Source: Cereibacter changlensis JA139
GTDB taxonomy: Bacteria; Pseudomonadota; Alphaproteobacteria; Rhodobacterales; Rhodobacteraceae
DNA: 50,996 nt
Assembly: GCF_003034985.1 (NCBI RefSeq)
Contig: NZ_PZKG01000020.1
Location: forward strand, 1-50,996
Direction of reading: 5' to 3'
Under the pieces are notes generated by a model. The model worked only from the letters and a program-made list of their open reading frames with translations, made no database searches and was not told where the DNA came from. Each line of letters begins with the position of its first letter. The stretch's first letter is position 1. This document shows positions 35,640-45,939 of the stretch, in pieces. Position numbers and translations under genes: made by a program.

Positions 35640-37145
35640 ATGACACGCCCCAATATTCTCATTTTGATGGTTGATCAGCTGAACGGGACGCTGTTTCCCG
35701 ACGGCCCGGCGGACTGGCTGCATGCGCCCAACCTGAAGAAACTGGCCGAACGCTCGGCGCGTTTTGCCAATGCCTACACGGCGAGTCCGCTCTGCGCCCC
35801 GGCCCGCGCGTCCTTCATGTCGGGGCAGCTGCCCTCGCGCACCCGGGTCTATGACAACGCCGCCGAATTCGCCTCTGACATCCCGACCTACGCGCATCAC
35901 CTGCGCCGCGCGGGCTATCAGACCACGCTGTCGGGCAAGATGCATTTCGTCGGCCCCGACCAGCTGCACGGATTCGAGCAGCGGCTGACGACCGACATCT
36001 ACCCCGCCGATTTCGGCTGGACCCCGGATTATCGCAAGCCCGGCGAGCGGATCGACTGGTGGTATCACAACCTCGGCTCGGTGACCGGCGCGGGCGTGGC
36101 CGAGATCACCAACCAGCTGGAATATGACGACGACGTGGCGCATCAGGCCTGCCAGAAGCTCTACGATCTGTCGCGCGGGCTCGACGACCGGCCCTGGTGC
36201 CTGACGGTCAGCTTCACCCATCCGCACGATCCCTTCGTCGCCCGCCGCAAATACTGGGACCTCTACGAGGATCACCCGATGCTGGCCGCGCCCACCCCGA
36301 TCCCCTACGAGGATCAGGACCCGCATGCGCAGCGGCTGATGGATGCCTGCGATTTCCGCGCGCTGGAGATCACCGAGGATCATATCCGCCGCGCCCGTCA
36401 GGGCTATTTCGCCAATATCTCCTATGTCGACGACAAGATCGGCGAGGTGCTCGACGTGCTGGAGCGCAGCCGGCAGGAGGCGATCGTGATCTTCGTCTCG
36501 GATCATGGCGAGATGCTGGGCGAGCGCGGGCTGTGGTTCAAGATGAACTTCTTCGAGGGCTCGGCCCGGGTGCCGCTGATGATCTGCGCGCCCGAGGCGC
36601 CCGCCGGCCGGATCGACACGCCGGTCTGCAGCATCGACGTGACGCCGACCCTCTGCGCGCTGGCCGGCGTCGACATGGCCGAGGTGATGCCCTGGACCGA
36701 CGGCATGAGCCTCGTGCCGCTGGCGCAAGGAACCGCCCGCAGCGAGCCGGTGCTGATGGAATACGCCGCCGAGGGCTCGATCACTCCCCTGGTGGCGATC
36801 CGCGAGGGCGAGTGGAAATACATCCGCTGCGCCGCCGATCCCGAGCAGCTCTTCAACCTCGCCAGCGACCCGCAGGAACGGCGGAACCTCGCCGCCGATC
36901 CGGCCCATGCCGAGACCCTCGCCCGGCTGCGCGCCGCCTCCGAGGCGCGCTGGGATCTGGCCCGTTTCGACGCAGAGGTGCGCGAGAGCCAGGCCCGGCG
37001 CTGGGTGGTCTACGAGGCGCTGCGCCAGGGCGGCTACTACCCCTGGGATTACCAGCCGCTGCAGAAGGCCTCGGAGCGCTACATGCGCAACCACATGGAC
37101 CTCAACATCCTCGAGGACAGCAAGCGCTTCCCCCGCGGCGAGTGA
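35640..37145 (+). CDS. betC: Choline-sulfatase
   Basis: A 501-residue type I sulfatase that hydrolyses choline-O-sulfate to choline and sulfate. The formylglycine signature is CAPAR, with Cys52 to be converted. Metal ligands are in NILILMVDQL (N-terminal Asp) and SDHGEMLGERGLWFKMNFFE. The C-terminal YEALRQGGYYPWDYQPLQ segment is typical of the choline-sulfatase subgroup. No signal peptide: cytoplasmic. It is divergent from the CocE-importer operon with 122 bases between the starts, and is followed by a terminator. Confidence 0.9.
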   Translation: MTRPNILILMVDQLNGTLFPDGPADWLHAPNLKKLAERSARFANAYTASPLCAPARASFMSGQLPSRTRVYDNAAEFASDIPTYAHHLRRAGYQTTLSGKMHFVGPDQLHGFEQRLTTDIYPADFGWTPDYRKPGERIDWWYHNLGSVTGAGVAEITNQLEYDDDVAHQACQKLYDLSRGLDDRPWCLTVSFTHPHDPFVARRKYWDLYEDHPMLAAPTPIPYEDQDPHAQRLMDACDFRALEITEDHIRRARQGYFANISYVDDKIGEVLDVLERSRQEAIVIFVSDHGEMLGERGLWFKMNFFEGSARVPLMICAPEAPAGRIDTPVCSIDVTPTLCALAGVDMAEVMPWTDGMSLVPLAQGTARSEPVLMEYAAEGSITPLVAIREGEWKYIRCAADPEQLFNLASDPQERRNLAADPAHAETLARLRAASEARWDLARFDAEVRESQARRWVVYEALRQGGYYPWDYQPLQKASERYMRNHMDLNILEDSKRFPRGE

Positions 37146-37153
37146 CCCCTGAG

Positions 37154-37184
37154 GCCGCAGCGCCCCCGCTGCGGCTTCTTCTTT
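37154..37184 (+). terminator. Intrinsic terminator of the choline-sulfatase gene
   Basis: GCCGCAGCG pairs perfectly with CGCTGCGGC around CCCC, followed by TTCTTCTTT. Confidence 0.88.
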
Positions 37185-37256
37185 GCCCAAATTAATCAAC
37201 GAAGCCCCCCGCGCCCCGTCGCCACACCGCGACCGGGGGCGGCGCGCCATGGCAAT

Positions 37257-37291
37257 GCCGCCCGAGGGGGCTCGATGCCCCCGAGGGCGGC
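37257..37291 (-). repeat. Imperfect hairpin after the GMC oxidoreductase gene
   Basis: GCCGCC..GGGGGC pairs with GCCCCC..GGCGGC, with a 3-by-3 internal mismatch and a TCGAT loop. It lies 8 bases after the oxidoreductase stop (minus strand) in a G/C-rich mosaic of the Rhodobacterales intergenic type, and may help terminate that transcript. Confidence 0.6.
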
Positions 37292-37299
37292 TCCCCCGG

Positions 37300-38919
37300 C
37301 TAGCGGGCATCCGCCAGCACCCGCTCGGCGCCCTTCCAGCCCATCAGCATCGAGGGCGCGTTGGTGTTGCCGGCGATGATGTTGGGGAAGGCCGAGGCGT
37401 CGATCACCCGAAGCCCCGCCACCCCATGCACCCGCAGCGAGGCATCCACCACCGCGCTGCCCTCGTCGGGCCCCATGCGGCAGGTGCAGGACGGGTGATA
37501 GACCGTGCCCGACCGGGCGCGGAAATCGGCGATCAGCGCCTCGTCCCCCACCACCTCCGGCCCGGGGCGCAGTTCCTCGGCCATGACCGAGGCCAGCGCC
37601 GGTTGCGCCGCCAGATGCCGCAAGAATTTCACCGCCGCCAGCATCTCCTCGACATCGTGGTTGGTCGAGAAGGCATTGGCGGTGATCACCGGGGCCGCCA
37701 GCGGATCGGGGGTGCGCAGCCGGATATGGCCGCGGCTGGTGGGTCGGCAGTTCGACAGGCCGAGCGAGAAGCCCGGGAAGGGGTCGGGCGACAGCACCGG
37801 GCGCTCGCCCTCGCGCGGCATCAGGGTCGAGAAGGCCTGACAGTAGAGCTGCATGTTGGGCCGGTCGAGATCGGGCGAGGTGCGGAAGAAGCCGCCGCCG
37901 TGGTTGATCGACTTGGCCAGCGGCCCGTCGCGCAGCGCGAGCCAGCGCAGCCCCACCGCGAGCTTGCCATACCAGGGCCGCAGCAGGTCGTTGTAGGTCG
38001 GCCGCGTCATCCGCCAAGTGTAGTTGATGCCCTGATGATCGGCGAGATGATCGCCCACATTCGGGTTGTCGCGCAGCACCTCGATGCCCAGCCCCTGCAG
38101 CAGCGCCCCCGGGCCGATGCCGGAGAGCTGCAGGAGCTGCGGCGAGTTCACCGCGCCACCGGCGAGGATCACCTCGGCCTTGCAGCGCAGGGTCTTCAGC
38201 TCGCCGCCGTGGCGATATTCCACCCCCACGGCGCGGCCTGCCTCCATCAGCACCCGCGTCGCCTGCGCGCCGGTGACGACGTGCAGGTTCGCGCGCTTCA
38301 TCGCCGGGCGCAGGAAGGCCCGCGCCGCCGAATTGCGCCGCCCGCCCTTCACCGTCAGCTGGTAGGGCCCTGCCCCCTCCTGCCGCGCGCCGTTGAAGTC
38401 GGGGTTGAAGGCCAGCCCCGCCTCGGCGCAGGCGTCGATGTAGCATGTGACCAGCGGGTGCAGCCCGTCGCGGTTGGCCGAGACGAAGAGCGGCCCGCCC
38501 TTGCCGCGGAAGGCGTCGCCGCCGGCCTCGTTGTCCTCCATCGCCCGGTAGGCGGAAAGAACCTCGTCCCAGCCCCAGCCCGGATTGCCCGCGGCCTGCC
38601 AATCCTCGTAATCCTGCCGGTGGCCGCGGATCCAGACCATGGCGTTGATCGAGGACGACCCGCCGAGCAGCTTGCCCCGCGGCCAGAAATCCGCCTGACC
38701 GGCCAGACCGGGATCGGGCTCGGTGCGGTACATCCAGTTCACCGAGGGGTCGTAGAACAGCTTGCCATAGCCCAGCGGCATCTGCACGAAAAGGCGCCGG
38801 TCGCTGCCGCCCGCCTCCAGCACCACGACGCGGTGCCTGCCGCCGGCGCTCAGCCGCTCGGCCAGGACCGAGCCTGCCGAGCCTGCGCCGACGATGATGT
38901 AATCCGGTGTTTCGATCAC
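37300..38919 (-). CDS. GMC-family oxidoreductase (choline-dehydrogenase-like)
   Basis: A 539-residue FAD-dependent alcohol oxidase or dehydrogenase. The ADP-binding motif [14 protein letters not shown] is at about residues 9-22, and [18 protein letters not shown] is the GMC signature. The active-site His is expected in [10 protein letters not shown] and the second residue in NTNAP near the end. It is related to BetA but differs at several conserved spots, so substrate is uncertain; choline, given betC next to it, is plausible. Start is GTG at 38919 with AGGAGA upstream. It is convergent with betC. Confidence 0.85.
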   Translation of the reverse strand: MIETPDYIIVGAGSAGSVLAERLSAGGRHRVVVLEAGGSDRRLFVQMPLGYGKLFYDPSVNWMYRTEPDPGLAGQADFWPRGKLLGGSSSINAMVWIRGHRQDYEDWQAAGNPGWGWDEVLSAYRAMEDNEAGGDAFRGKGGPLFVSANRDGLHPLVTCYIDACAEAGLAFNPDFNGARQEGAGPYQLTVKGGRRNSAARAFLRPAMKRANLHVVTGAQATRVLMEAGRAVGVEYRHGGELKTLRCKAEVILAGGAVNSPQLLQLSGIGPGALLQGLGIEVLRDNPNVGDHLADHQGINYTWRMTRPTYNDLLRPWYGKLAVGLRWLALRDGPLAKSINHGGGFFRTSPDLDRPNMQLYCQAFSTLMPREGERPVLSPDPFPGFSLGLSNCRPTSRGHIRLRTPDPLAAPVITANAFSTNHDVEEMLAAVKFLRHLAAQPALASVMAEELRPGPEVVGDEALIADFRARSGTVYHPSCTCRMGPDEGSAVVDASLRVHGVAGLRVIDASAFPNIIAGNTNAPSMLMGWKGAERVLADAR

Positions 38920-39010
38920 GCGGCTTCTCCTGCGGTCTGCGGTCAACCTAGCCGCCGGCAAGGCGGCGGCGCGGCGGAACGCGACAGTTCATGTCGGAAC
39001 CCGACCGCCC

Positions 39011-41029
39011 TCAAGCGGCGTCGAGCAGCCCCCGACCTTTCAACAGCGGCTCCACCCCCGGCATCCGGCCGCGGAAATCGGTGTAGAGCGCCTCGGCCTC
39101 GCGCGAGCCGCCCGCCGAGAGGATGAACCGCTCCAGCTTTTCGGCCATCGCCGGATCGAAGGCATCGCCGGTCTCCTCGAAGGCGGCGAAGGCGTCGGCA
39201 TCCATCACCTCGGACCACATGTAGCTGTAATAGCCCGAGGAATAGCCGTCGCCCGAGAAGATATGCGCGAAATGCGGCGTGGCATGGCGCATGCGGATCG
39301 CCTTGGGCATGCCCAGATCCGCCAGCACCTCGGCCTGTTTCGCCATCGGATCGGCGGGGGCCGCGCCCTCGTGGAAGGCCAGATCGACCAGCGCCGACGA
39401 CACGAACTCCACCGTGGCGAAGCCCTGGTCATAGGTCGAGGCGGCGAGCAGCCGCTGCACCATGTCGGCGGGCATAGGCTGGCCGGTCTTCCAGTGTTTC
39501 GCGTGTTTCTCCAGCACCTCGGGCACCGAGAGCCAGTGTTCGTAGAGCTGGCTCGGCAGTTCGACGAAATCGCGCGCCACCGAGGTGCCGGAGATGAAGC
39601 CATGCGTCACGTCCGACAGCATCTGGTGCAGGGCGTGGCCGAATTCGTGGAACAGCGTGCGGGCATCGTCCCAGGACAGGAGCGCCGGATCGCCCTTGGC
39701 GAAGTTGCAGACATTGACCACGATCGGCCGCACCTCGCCGCCGAGCTTGCGCTGACTGCGCATCGCCGAACACCAGGCGCCGGAGCGTTTCGAGCCGCGA
39801 GCGAAGTAGTCGCCCAAGAACACCGCGACATGCTTGCCGTTCCGCGTCACCTCCCAGGCCCGGACGTCGGGGTGGTAAAGCGGCACGTCGAGCGGGCGGA
39901 ACTCCAGCCCGAACAGGCGGTTGGCGCAATCGAAGGCGGCGCCGATCATCGCTTCGAGCGAGAGATAGGGTTTCAGCGCCGCCTCGTCGAGATCGTGCTC
40001 CTCCAGCCGCCGGGCCTGCGAATAATAGCGCCAGTCCCAGGCCTCCAGATCGCCGTTCACGCCTTCGGCATGCATCCGGCCCTCCAGCACCGCGGCATCG
40101 GCCTCGGCCTTGGCCCGCGCCGGGGTCCAGACCCGCATCAGCAGGTCGCGCACCGCCTGCGGGGTCTTGGCCATCTCCGGCTCGAGCTTGTAGGCGGCGA
40201 AGCTCGGGTAGCCCAGGAGCTTTGCCCGCTCCTCGCGCAGGCTGAGGATCTCGGCGGCGATGGCGCGGTTGTCGCTGGCATTGCCATTGGCGCCGCGCGC
40301 CACCCAGGCCTCATAGGCGCGCTGGCGCAGGGGGCGGTTCGGCGAGGATTGCAGGAAGGGCACGATCAGCGAGCGGTTCAGCGTCAGCACATGGCCCTCG
40401 AGCCCACGCTCCTCGGCGGCGGCGCGGGCGGAGGCGATGACGAAATCGGGCAGGCCTTCGAGATCGTCGGCGGAGAGCGGCAGGAACCAGTCGCGCTCGT
40501 CGGCGAGAAGGTTCTGGCCGAACTCGGTGCCGAGCACCGCCAGACGCGCCTTCACCGCCGTCAGCCGTTCGGCCGCCGCGCCGTCGAGCTGCGCGCCGGA
40601 GCGGACGAACATGCGCCGATAAAGCGTCAGCACCCGCAGCTGCTCGTCGTCCAGCCCCAGCGTCTCGCGCTCCTGCCAGAGCGTCTCGATGCGCTGGAAC
40701 AGCGCGCGGTTGTTGATGATCTCGGAGGAGAAGGCCGACATCTTCGGCGCGAGTTCCCGCTGCAGCGCCTCGCGCGCTGGCGTGCTGTCGGCGCCGGCCA
40801 GATTGTAGAACACGCCGCCGACGCGGTCGAGGCTCTCCTCGGCCAGCTCCATCGCGGCGATGGTGTTGGCGAAGCTCGGCGCTTCGGGGTTGCCGGCGAT
40901 GGCGGCGATATTGGCCCGCGCCTCGGCCAGGGCCGCATCGAAGGCGGGCATGAAATCCTCGTCGCGGATCGCGGCGAAGGGCGGCAGGGCGAAGGGCGTG
41001 TCCCAGGGGGCGAGCAGCGGATTGGTCAT
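39011..41029 (-). CDS. M3-family oligopeptidase (Dcp/PrlC type)
   Basis: A 672-residue cytosolic zinc metallopeptidase. The zinc motif HEFGH lies at residues 461-465, with a third ligand expected in the SQLYEHW segment about 25 residues later. The N-terminal helical domain and overall length match peptidyl-dipeptidase Dcp and oligopeptidase A; sequence alone does not separate the two here. It degrades short peptides in the cytosol. No signal peptide. GAAGGAGAC precedes the ATG. It is a single gene, 91 bases downstream of the GMC start on the same strand. Confidence 0.9.
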   Translation of the reverse strand: MTNPLLAPWDTPFALPPFAAIRDEDFMPAFDAALAEARANIAAIAGNPEAPSFANTIAAMELAEESLDRVGGVFYNLAGADSTPAREALQRELAPKMSAFSSEIINNRALFQRIETLWQERETLGLDDEQLRVLTLYRRMFVRSGAQLDGAAAERLTAVKARLAVLGTEFGQNLLADERDWFLPLSADDLEGLPDFVIASARAAAEERGLEGHVLTLNRSLIVPFLQSSPNRPLRQRAYEAWVARGANGNASDNRAIAAEILSLREERAKLLGYPSFAAYKLEPEMAKTPQAVRDLLMRVWTPARAKAEADAAVLEGRMHAEGVNGDLEAWDWRYYSQARRLEEHDLDEAALKPYLSLEAMIGAAFDCANRLFGLEFRPLDVPLYHPDVRAWEVTRNGKHVAVFLGDYFARGSKRSGAWCSAMRSQRKLGGEVRPIVVNVCNFAKGDPALLSWDDARTLFHEFGHALHQMLSDVTHGFISGTSVARDFVELPSQLYEHWLSVPEVLEKHAKHWKTGQPMPADMVQRLLAASTYDQGFATVEFVSSALVDLAFHEGAAPADPMAKQAEVLADLGMPKAIRMRHATPHFAHIFSGDGYSSGYYSYMWSEVMDADAFAAFEETGDAFDPAMAEKLERFILSAGGSREAEALYTDFRGRMPGVEPLLKGRGLLDAA

Positions 41030-41152
41030 GCGGGCGGTCTCCTTCGGGGGCGCGGCAGGATGCGCGCGGTTGCGCCAAGGCTAGGACCGCCGCCCGCCAA
41101 GGTCCAGCCCGGCTCACCCCGCGTCACGCAGATGCGAGCGGGGCGCCCCGGT

Positions 41153-43054
41153 TCAGGGCTGCTCCGGCTTCCGCCACTCCCAGGGCCGGGTGAATTCGCC
41201 CAGCACCGCCGTCACCGCGGCCTCCTCCGCCGCGCCGCGCGAGAGAACCGCGACCAGACCGCGCTTCTTGTCCTCGATCACCTCGGTCACGCGGGTATCG
41301 AGCCCGGCCTTCTCCAGCGCCGCGTCATAGACCCGGGCGATGGCCAGACGGCGCAGGTCGGGCTTGAACACCTTGCCGACGGCGGTCTTGGGCAGCTCGT
41401 CCAGCACCTCGACGTGTTTCGGCACCGCGGCGCGTTCGTGAATATGGCTGCGGGCGAAGTCCATCAGCTCGGCCGGGGTGGCTGTCGCGCCCTTGACCAG
41501 CTCGACATAGGCGCAGGGCAGTTCGCCCGCGAAGGCGTCGGGCTGGCCGATGGCGCCGACAAAGCTGACCGCCTCGTGCCGCATCAGCGCCGACTCGATC
41601 TCGGCGGGGTCGATGTTGTGGCCGCCGCGGATGATCAGATCCTTTGCCCGCCCGGTGATGAAGAGATAGCCGTCGGCGTCGAGCCGCCCCAGATCGCCGG
41701 TGCGCAGGTAGCGGCCTTCGGCAAAGAGCCCGCGGTTCTTGTCGAGCTCGGTGTAGGTCGAGCCCTCGAAGACGCCGGGATTGGCGACGCAGATCTCGCC
41801 GACCTCGTCCACCGCGCATTCCTTCACCACCTCGCCCGCGCCGTTGGAATGCAGGATGCGGATATGGGTATGCGGGAAGGGCAGCCCGACCGAGCCGATC
41901 TTCTTGTCGCCTTCGGGCGGGTTGACCGAGACGAGGCAGGTGCATTCGGTCAGGCCGTAGCCCTCGACGATCTGCACCCCGGTGGCCTTCTCGAAGCGGT
42001 TGAAGAGCTCCACCGGCAGCGGGGCTGAGCCGGAGAAGGCGCCGCGCAAGGATGACACATCGGCGTCGATCGGGCGCTGCATCAGGGCGGCGAGCGCGGT
42101 GGGCACCGTCACCAGATAGGTGCATTTCCAGCGCTCGATCAGCTTCCAGAGATTGTCGAAGACGCCCTCGCCGCGATAGCCCGCCGGGGTCGGGAAGACG
42201 ACATGCGCGCCCGAGGCGATCATCGACATCAGGATCGGATAGGTGGCGAAGACGTGGAACATCGGCAGCGGGCAGATCACCGTGTCGCTCTCGCGGAACA
42301 GGAGGCGCTGGCCGCACCAGCCGTTGTAGACCATGCCCGAGACCTTGTGCTGCGCCACCTTCGGCATGCCGGTGGTGCCGCCGGTGTGGAAATAGGCCGC
42401 GACCCGGTCGGCCGAGGGATCGTCGAAGCACAGCCGGTCGGAGGGGAAACGCTTCGCCTCGGTGAAGCTTTTCACGTCGGCCAGATGCGAGACCGGGTTC
42501 TTCGGGCGGATCAGCGGCACGATCCAGGATTTCGGCGGGGTGAGGTAGCGGTTGAGATCGACCTCGATCACCGTGCGCACGGAGGGCGCATGGGCCACCG
42601 CCTCGGCCACCTTCTGCGCCACGTCGGTCTTGGGGAAGGCCTTCAGCGTGACCACGACCTTGGCCCCGGTCTCGCGCAGGATGGCGCTGATCTGGCCGGC
42701 CTCCAAGAGCGGGTTGATCGGGTTGACGATGCCCGCCACCGCCCCGGCCAGCAGCGTCACCGCCGTCTCGATGCTGTTGGGCAGCACGAAGGCGACGACG
42801 TCCTTCTCGCCGATGCCGAGGCTGCGGAACAGGTTCGCCGCCTGCGTCACCTGGCCGTGCAGCTCGGCCCAGCTGAGCGTCACGGCCTTGTCCTTCGGGC
42901 CCGAGAGCAGCTGGAAGGAGATCGCCGGGCGGGCGCCGTGGCGGTCCTTCGCGGCGGTGAGGAAGCGGTAGATGCTTGTCGGGGCGCCGAGATCGGCCCA
43001 GGCCCCTTCCGCTTCAATGGCTTTCAGATCCGCAAGTGACGCGAAGCTTCCCAT
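41153..43054 (-). CDS. Acyl-CoA synthetase (AMP-forming)
   Basis: A 633-residue member of the ANL adenylating family, forming acyl-CoA from a carboxylic acid, ATP and CoA. The P-loop is FHTGGTTGMPKVAQ (about 245-258); further core motifs are EGYGLTECTCLVSV, YLRTGDLGRLDADGYLFITGRAKDLIIRGG, and the C-terminal PKTAVGKVFKPDLR with its catalytic Lys. About 50 residues longer at the C-terminus than usual. The acid substrate is not predictable. The ATG at 43054 has GGAGGATG upstream; the in-frame start at 43138 was rejected. Confidence 0.88.
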   Translation of the reverse strand: MGSFASLADLKAIEAEGAWADLGAPTSIYRFLTAAKDRHGARPAISFQLLSGPKDKAVTLSWAELHGQVTQAANLFRSLGIGEKDVVAFVLPNSIETAVTLLAGAVAGIVNPINPLLEAGQISAILRETGAKVVVTLKAFPKTDVAQKVAEAVAHAPSVRTVIEVDLNRYLTPPKSWIVPLIRPKNPVSHLADVKSFTEAKRFPSDRLCFDDPSADRVAAYFHTGGTTGMPKVAQHKVSGMVYNGWCGQRLLFRESDTVICPLPMFHVFATYPILMSMIASGAHVVFPTPAGYRGEGVFDNLWKLIERWKCTYLVTVPTALAALMQRPIDADVSSLRGAFSGSAPLPVELFNRFEKATGVQIVEGYGLTECTCLVSVNPPEGDKKIGSVGLPFPHTHIRILHSNGAGEVVKECAVDEVGEICVANPGVFEGSTYTELDKNRGLFAEGRYLRTGDLGRLDADGYLFITGRAKDLIIRGGHNIDPAEIESALMRHEAVSFVGAIGQPDAFAGELPCAYVELVKGATATPAELMDFARSHIHERAAVPKHVEVLDELPKTAVGKVFKPDLRRLAIARVYDAALEKAGLDTRVTEVIEDKKRGLVAVLSRGAAEEAAVTAVLGEFTRPWEWRKPEQP

Positions 43055-43189
43055 GACATCCTCCTCCCCAGGGCCCCCGCTGTGCCGGAGGTTCGTCATC
43101 TTGTTGGAAAACATGGGCGGTATTGCCGCAGCCCGCAAGCCGGCAGTGTCACGGAAACGTAACGTCAGCCCGGCTCACGCCTGCCCGAC

Positions 43190-44980
43190 TCACGCCTGCC
43201 CGTCGGTGAATTGCAGCCGGGCCAGCCGGGCGTAGAGCCCGCCTTCGGCCACCAGCGCGTCATGCGTGCCGGTGGCGACGATGCGGCCCTGATCGAAGAC
43301 CACGATCCGGTCGGCCTTCTTCACCGTGGCGAGGCGGTGCGCCACGACCAGCGTGGTGCGGCCCTGCGACAGCCGCTCCACCGCCATCTGCACCGCGCGC
43401 TCGCTCTCGGCGTCGAGCGCCGAGGTCGCCTCGTCCAGAAGCAGGATGCGCGCGTCGCGGAGGATGGCGCGGGCCAAGGCCACGCGCTGCTTCTGCCCGC
43501 CCGACAGCATCACCCCGCGCTCGCCCACATAGGTGTCGTAGCCCTGCGGCAGGGCGCTGAGGAAATCATGCGCGGCGGCGGCGCGGGCGGCCTCCTCGAC
43601 CTCGGCGTCGGTGGCCTCGGGGCGGCCGAAGCGGATGTTCTCGCGCGCGGAGGTGGCGAAGATCACCGGGTCCTGCGGCACCAGCGCGATGGCGCGGCGG
43701 AAATCGTCGCGCGCCATGTCGCGCAGGTCGATGCCGTCGATCCGCACCGCGCCGTCCTGCGGGTCGTAGAAGCGCAGCAGCAGTTGCAGGATGGTGGTCT
43801 TGCCGGCGCCGGAGGGGCCGACCAGCGCCACGGTCTCGCCCGGGCGGACCACCAGATCGACGCCGTCCAGCGCCGAGGCCTCGGGCCGCGCCGGGTAGCG
43901 GAAGCGCACCGCGTCGAAGGTGATCTCGCCGCGCACCGGGCGCGGCAGGGGTTTCGGCGCGGCGGGGTCCTGCACCGCGTCCTTGGTCACCAGGAGCTCG
44001 GACAGCCGCTCCGTCGCCCCGGCGGCGCGCTGCAGCTCGCCCCAGATCTCGGACAGGGCGCCGACCGAGCCGGCCACCATCACGGCGTAGATCAGGAACT
44101 GCACCATCTCGCCCGGCGACATCAGCCCGGCCCGCACGTCGCGCGCGCCGATCCAGAGAACGCCGACGATGCCGGTGAAGACGAGGAAGATGACGATCAC
44201 CGTCATCAGCGCCCGCGTCCGCACCCGCGTCTTCGCGGAGTCGAAGGATTTCTCGGTCACCTGCGCGAATTTCTGCCGCGACGGCTGCTCATGGGTGAAG
44301 GCCTGCACCGTCTGCACCGACAGCAGCGCCTCCGAGGCGTCGCCGGAGGATTGCGCGATCCAGTCCTGGTTCTCGCGGCTCAGCTTGCGCAGGCGGCGGC
44401 CCAGCACCACGATCGGGATCACGATGGCCGGCACGATCAGCAGCACCATCCCGGTCAGCTTCACCGAGGTGAAGAACAGCAGCGCCAGCCCGCCGATCAG
44501 GATGAGGAGGTTGCGCAGCGCGATCGAGACCGAGGAGCCGATGACCGAGAGGATCAGCGTGGTGTCGGTGGTCAGGCGCGACAGCACCTCGCCGGTCATG
44601 ATCCGCTCGAAGAAGGCCGGACTCATGCCCATCATCCGGTCGAAGAGCGCGCGGCGGATGTCGGCCACGACCCGCTCGCCCAGGATGGTGACGAGGTAGT
44701 AGCGCAGCCCGGTGCCCAGCGCGAGCGCCGCGGCGATCAGGAGCGAGGCGCCGAAATACTGGTCGAGGAGCTCCGCGTTGTTCTCGGTGAAGCCATCGAC
44801 CACACGGCGAACCGCCAGGGGCAGGATCAGGCTGACGGTGGCGGTCAGCACCAGCGCGGCCAGGGCGGCGAAGGTCAGCCGGCGATAGGGCGCGAGGAAG
44901 GGGGCGAGGCCGCGCAGGGCGCCGACCTTCTTCGAACTGTCGCGCTCTTCCAGCATGGTCGTCGGTCTTCTGGCCATCAT
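43190..44980 (-). CDS. ABC exporter half-transporter (MsbA-like)
   Basis: A 596-residue protein with six N-terminal membrane helices (about 30-310) and a C-terminal ATPase. The ATPase has Walker A GPSGAGKTT (about 387), signature LSGGQKQRV, and Walker B ILLLDEATSALD, plus the D-loop and switch His in VVAHRL. It should dimerise in the inner membrane and export lipids or other hydrophobic compounds; the substrate is unknown. The start is one of two adjacent ATGs at 44980. It is 135 bases upstream of the acyl-CoA synthetase on the same strand. Confidence 0.9.
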   Translation of the reverse strand: MMARRPTTMLEERDSSKKVGALRGLAPFLAPYRRLTFAALAALVLTATVSLILPLAVRRVVDGFTENNAELLDQYFGASLLIAAALALGTGLRYYLVTILGERVVADIRRALFDRMMGMSPAFFERIMTGEVLSRLTTDTTLILSVIGSSVSIALRNLLILIGGLALLFFTSVKLTGMVLLIVPAIVIPIVVLGRRLRKLSRENQDWIAQSSGDASEALLSVQTVQAFTHEQPSRQKFAQVTEKSFDSAKTRVRTRALMTVIVIFLVFTGIVGVLWIGARDVRAGLMSPGEMVQFLIYAVMVAGSVGALSEIWGELQRAAGATERLSELLVTKDAVQDPAAPKPLPRPVRGEITFDAVRFRYPARPEASALDGVDLVVRPGETVALVGPSGAGKTTILQLLLRFYDPQDGAVRIDGIDLRDMARDDFRRAIALVPQDPVIFATSARENIRFGRPEATDAEVEEAARAAAAHDFLSALPQGYDTYVGERGVMLSGGQKQRVALARAILRDARILLLDEATSALDAESERAVQMAVERLSQGRTTLVVAHRLATVKKADRIVVFDQGRIVATGTHDALVAEGGLYARLARLQFTDGQA

Positions 44981-45111
44981 CCCGCCTCTTTGTCCCGCGC
45001 CGAGGGTTTAGGCGCTGAGCGGCGCTGGGGCAAGCAAAGCCTGCATCGCCGCCTTCCCGCTTCCCCCCGGGGGAAAGCTGTGCAAGGTTCGCCCCGATGC
45101 CCGGAGACCCG

Positions 45112-45939
45112 ATGACGCACCGTGAGTTCACCGCCAGCGACGGCACCCGCCTCGCCTATGCCGACGAGGGGGTGGGCCTGCCGCTGCTCTGCCTGCCCGG
45201 CCTGACCCGCACGGGGGGCGACTTCGACTATCTCGCGCCGCATCTGCCCGGCGTCCGGCTGATCCGCCCGGATTACCGCGGGCGCGGCGCCTCTAGCTGG
45301 AGCGGGGCGGCAAGCTACACCGTGCCGCAGGAGGCGCGGGACGTGCTGGAGCTGCTCGACCATCTGGGGCTCGGGCAGGCAGCGATCTTGGGAACCTCGC
45401 GCGGCGGGCTGATCGGGATGATGCTGGCGGCGGTGGCCAGGGAGCGGCTGCTGGGGCTTTGCCTCAACGACGTGGGGCCGGTGATCGAGCGGGCGGGGCT
45501 GGAGCGGATCTTCGATTACGTGGGCCGCAACCCGGCCGCGCGCAGCCACGCGGCGCTGGCCGAGGCCCTGCCCCGGCTGATGACGGGCTTTGCCAACGTG
45601 CCGCCGGAGCGCTGGCTTGCCGAGGCGCGGCTGCATCACCGCGCGACGGCGGAGGGGCTGCGCATCACCTATGACCCGGCGCTGCGCGAGGCCTTCCTTG
45701 CCGCCTTCCAAGGCGAGACGCCCGATCTCTGGCCGCTGTTCGACGCCTGCGCCGGGCTGCCGCTGGCGCTGATCCGCGGCGCGAACTCCGACCTGCTGTC
45801 GGAAGCGACCGTCGCCGAGATGCGCCGCCGCCGCCCCGACATGATCTGCGCCGAAGTGCCAGACCGCGCACATATCCCCTTTCTCGACGAGCCCGAAAGC
45901 CTCGCCGCGATCCACGCCTTTCTGAAAGCCCTGCCATGA
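45112..45939 (+). CDS. Alpha/beta hydrolase of unknown substrate
   Basis: A 275-residue hydrolase. The nucleophile elbow is GTSRGG (about residue 94), with the usual LCLPGLTRTGGDFD oxyanion segment and YRGRGASSW before it; the His is expected in RAHIPFLDEPES. The start at 45112 has GGAGACCCG just ahead; an ATG five codons earlier is also in frame. It overlaps the dehydratase by 4 bases (ATGA), so the two are coupled and may act on one compound. Confidence 0.85.
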   Translation: MTHREFTASDGTRLAYADEGVGLPLLCLPGLTRTGGDFDYLAPHLPGVRLIRPDYRGRGASSWSGAASYTVPQEARDVLELLDHLGLGQAAILGTSRGGLIGMMLAAVARERLLGLCLNDVGPVIERAGLERIFDYVGRNPAARSHAALAEALPRLMTGFANVPPERWLAEARLHHRATAEGLRITYDPALREAFLAAFQGETPDLWPLFDACAGLPLALIRGANSDLLSEATVAEMRRRRPDMICAEVPDRAHIPFLDEPESLAAIHAFLKALP

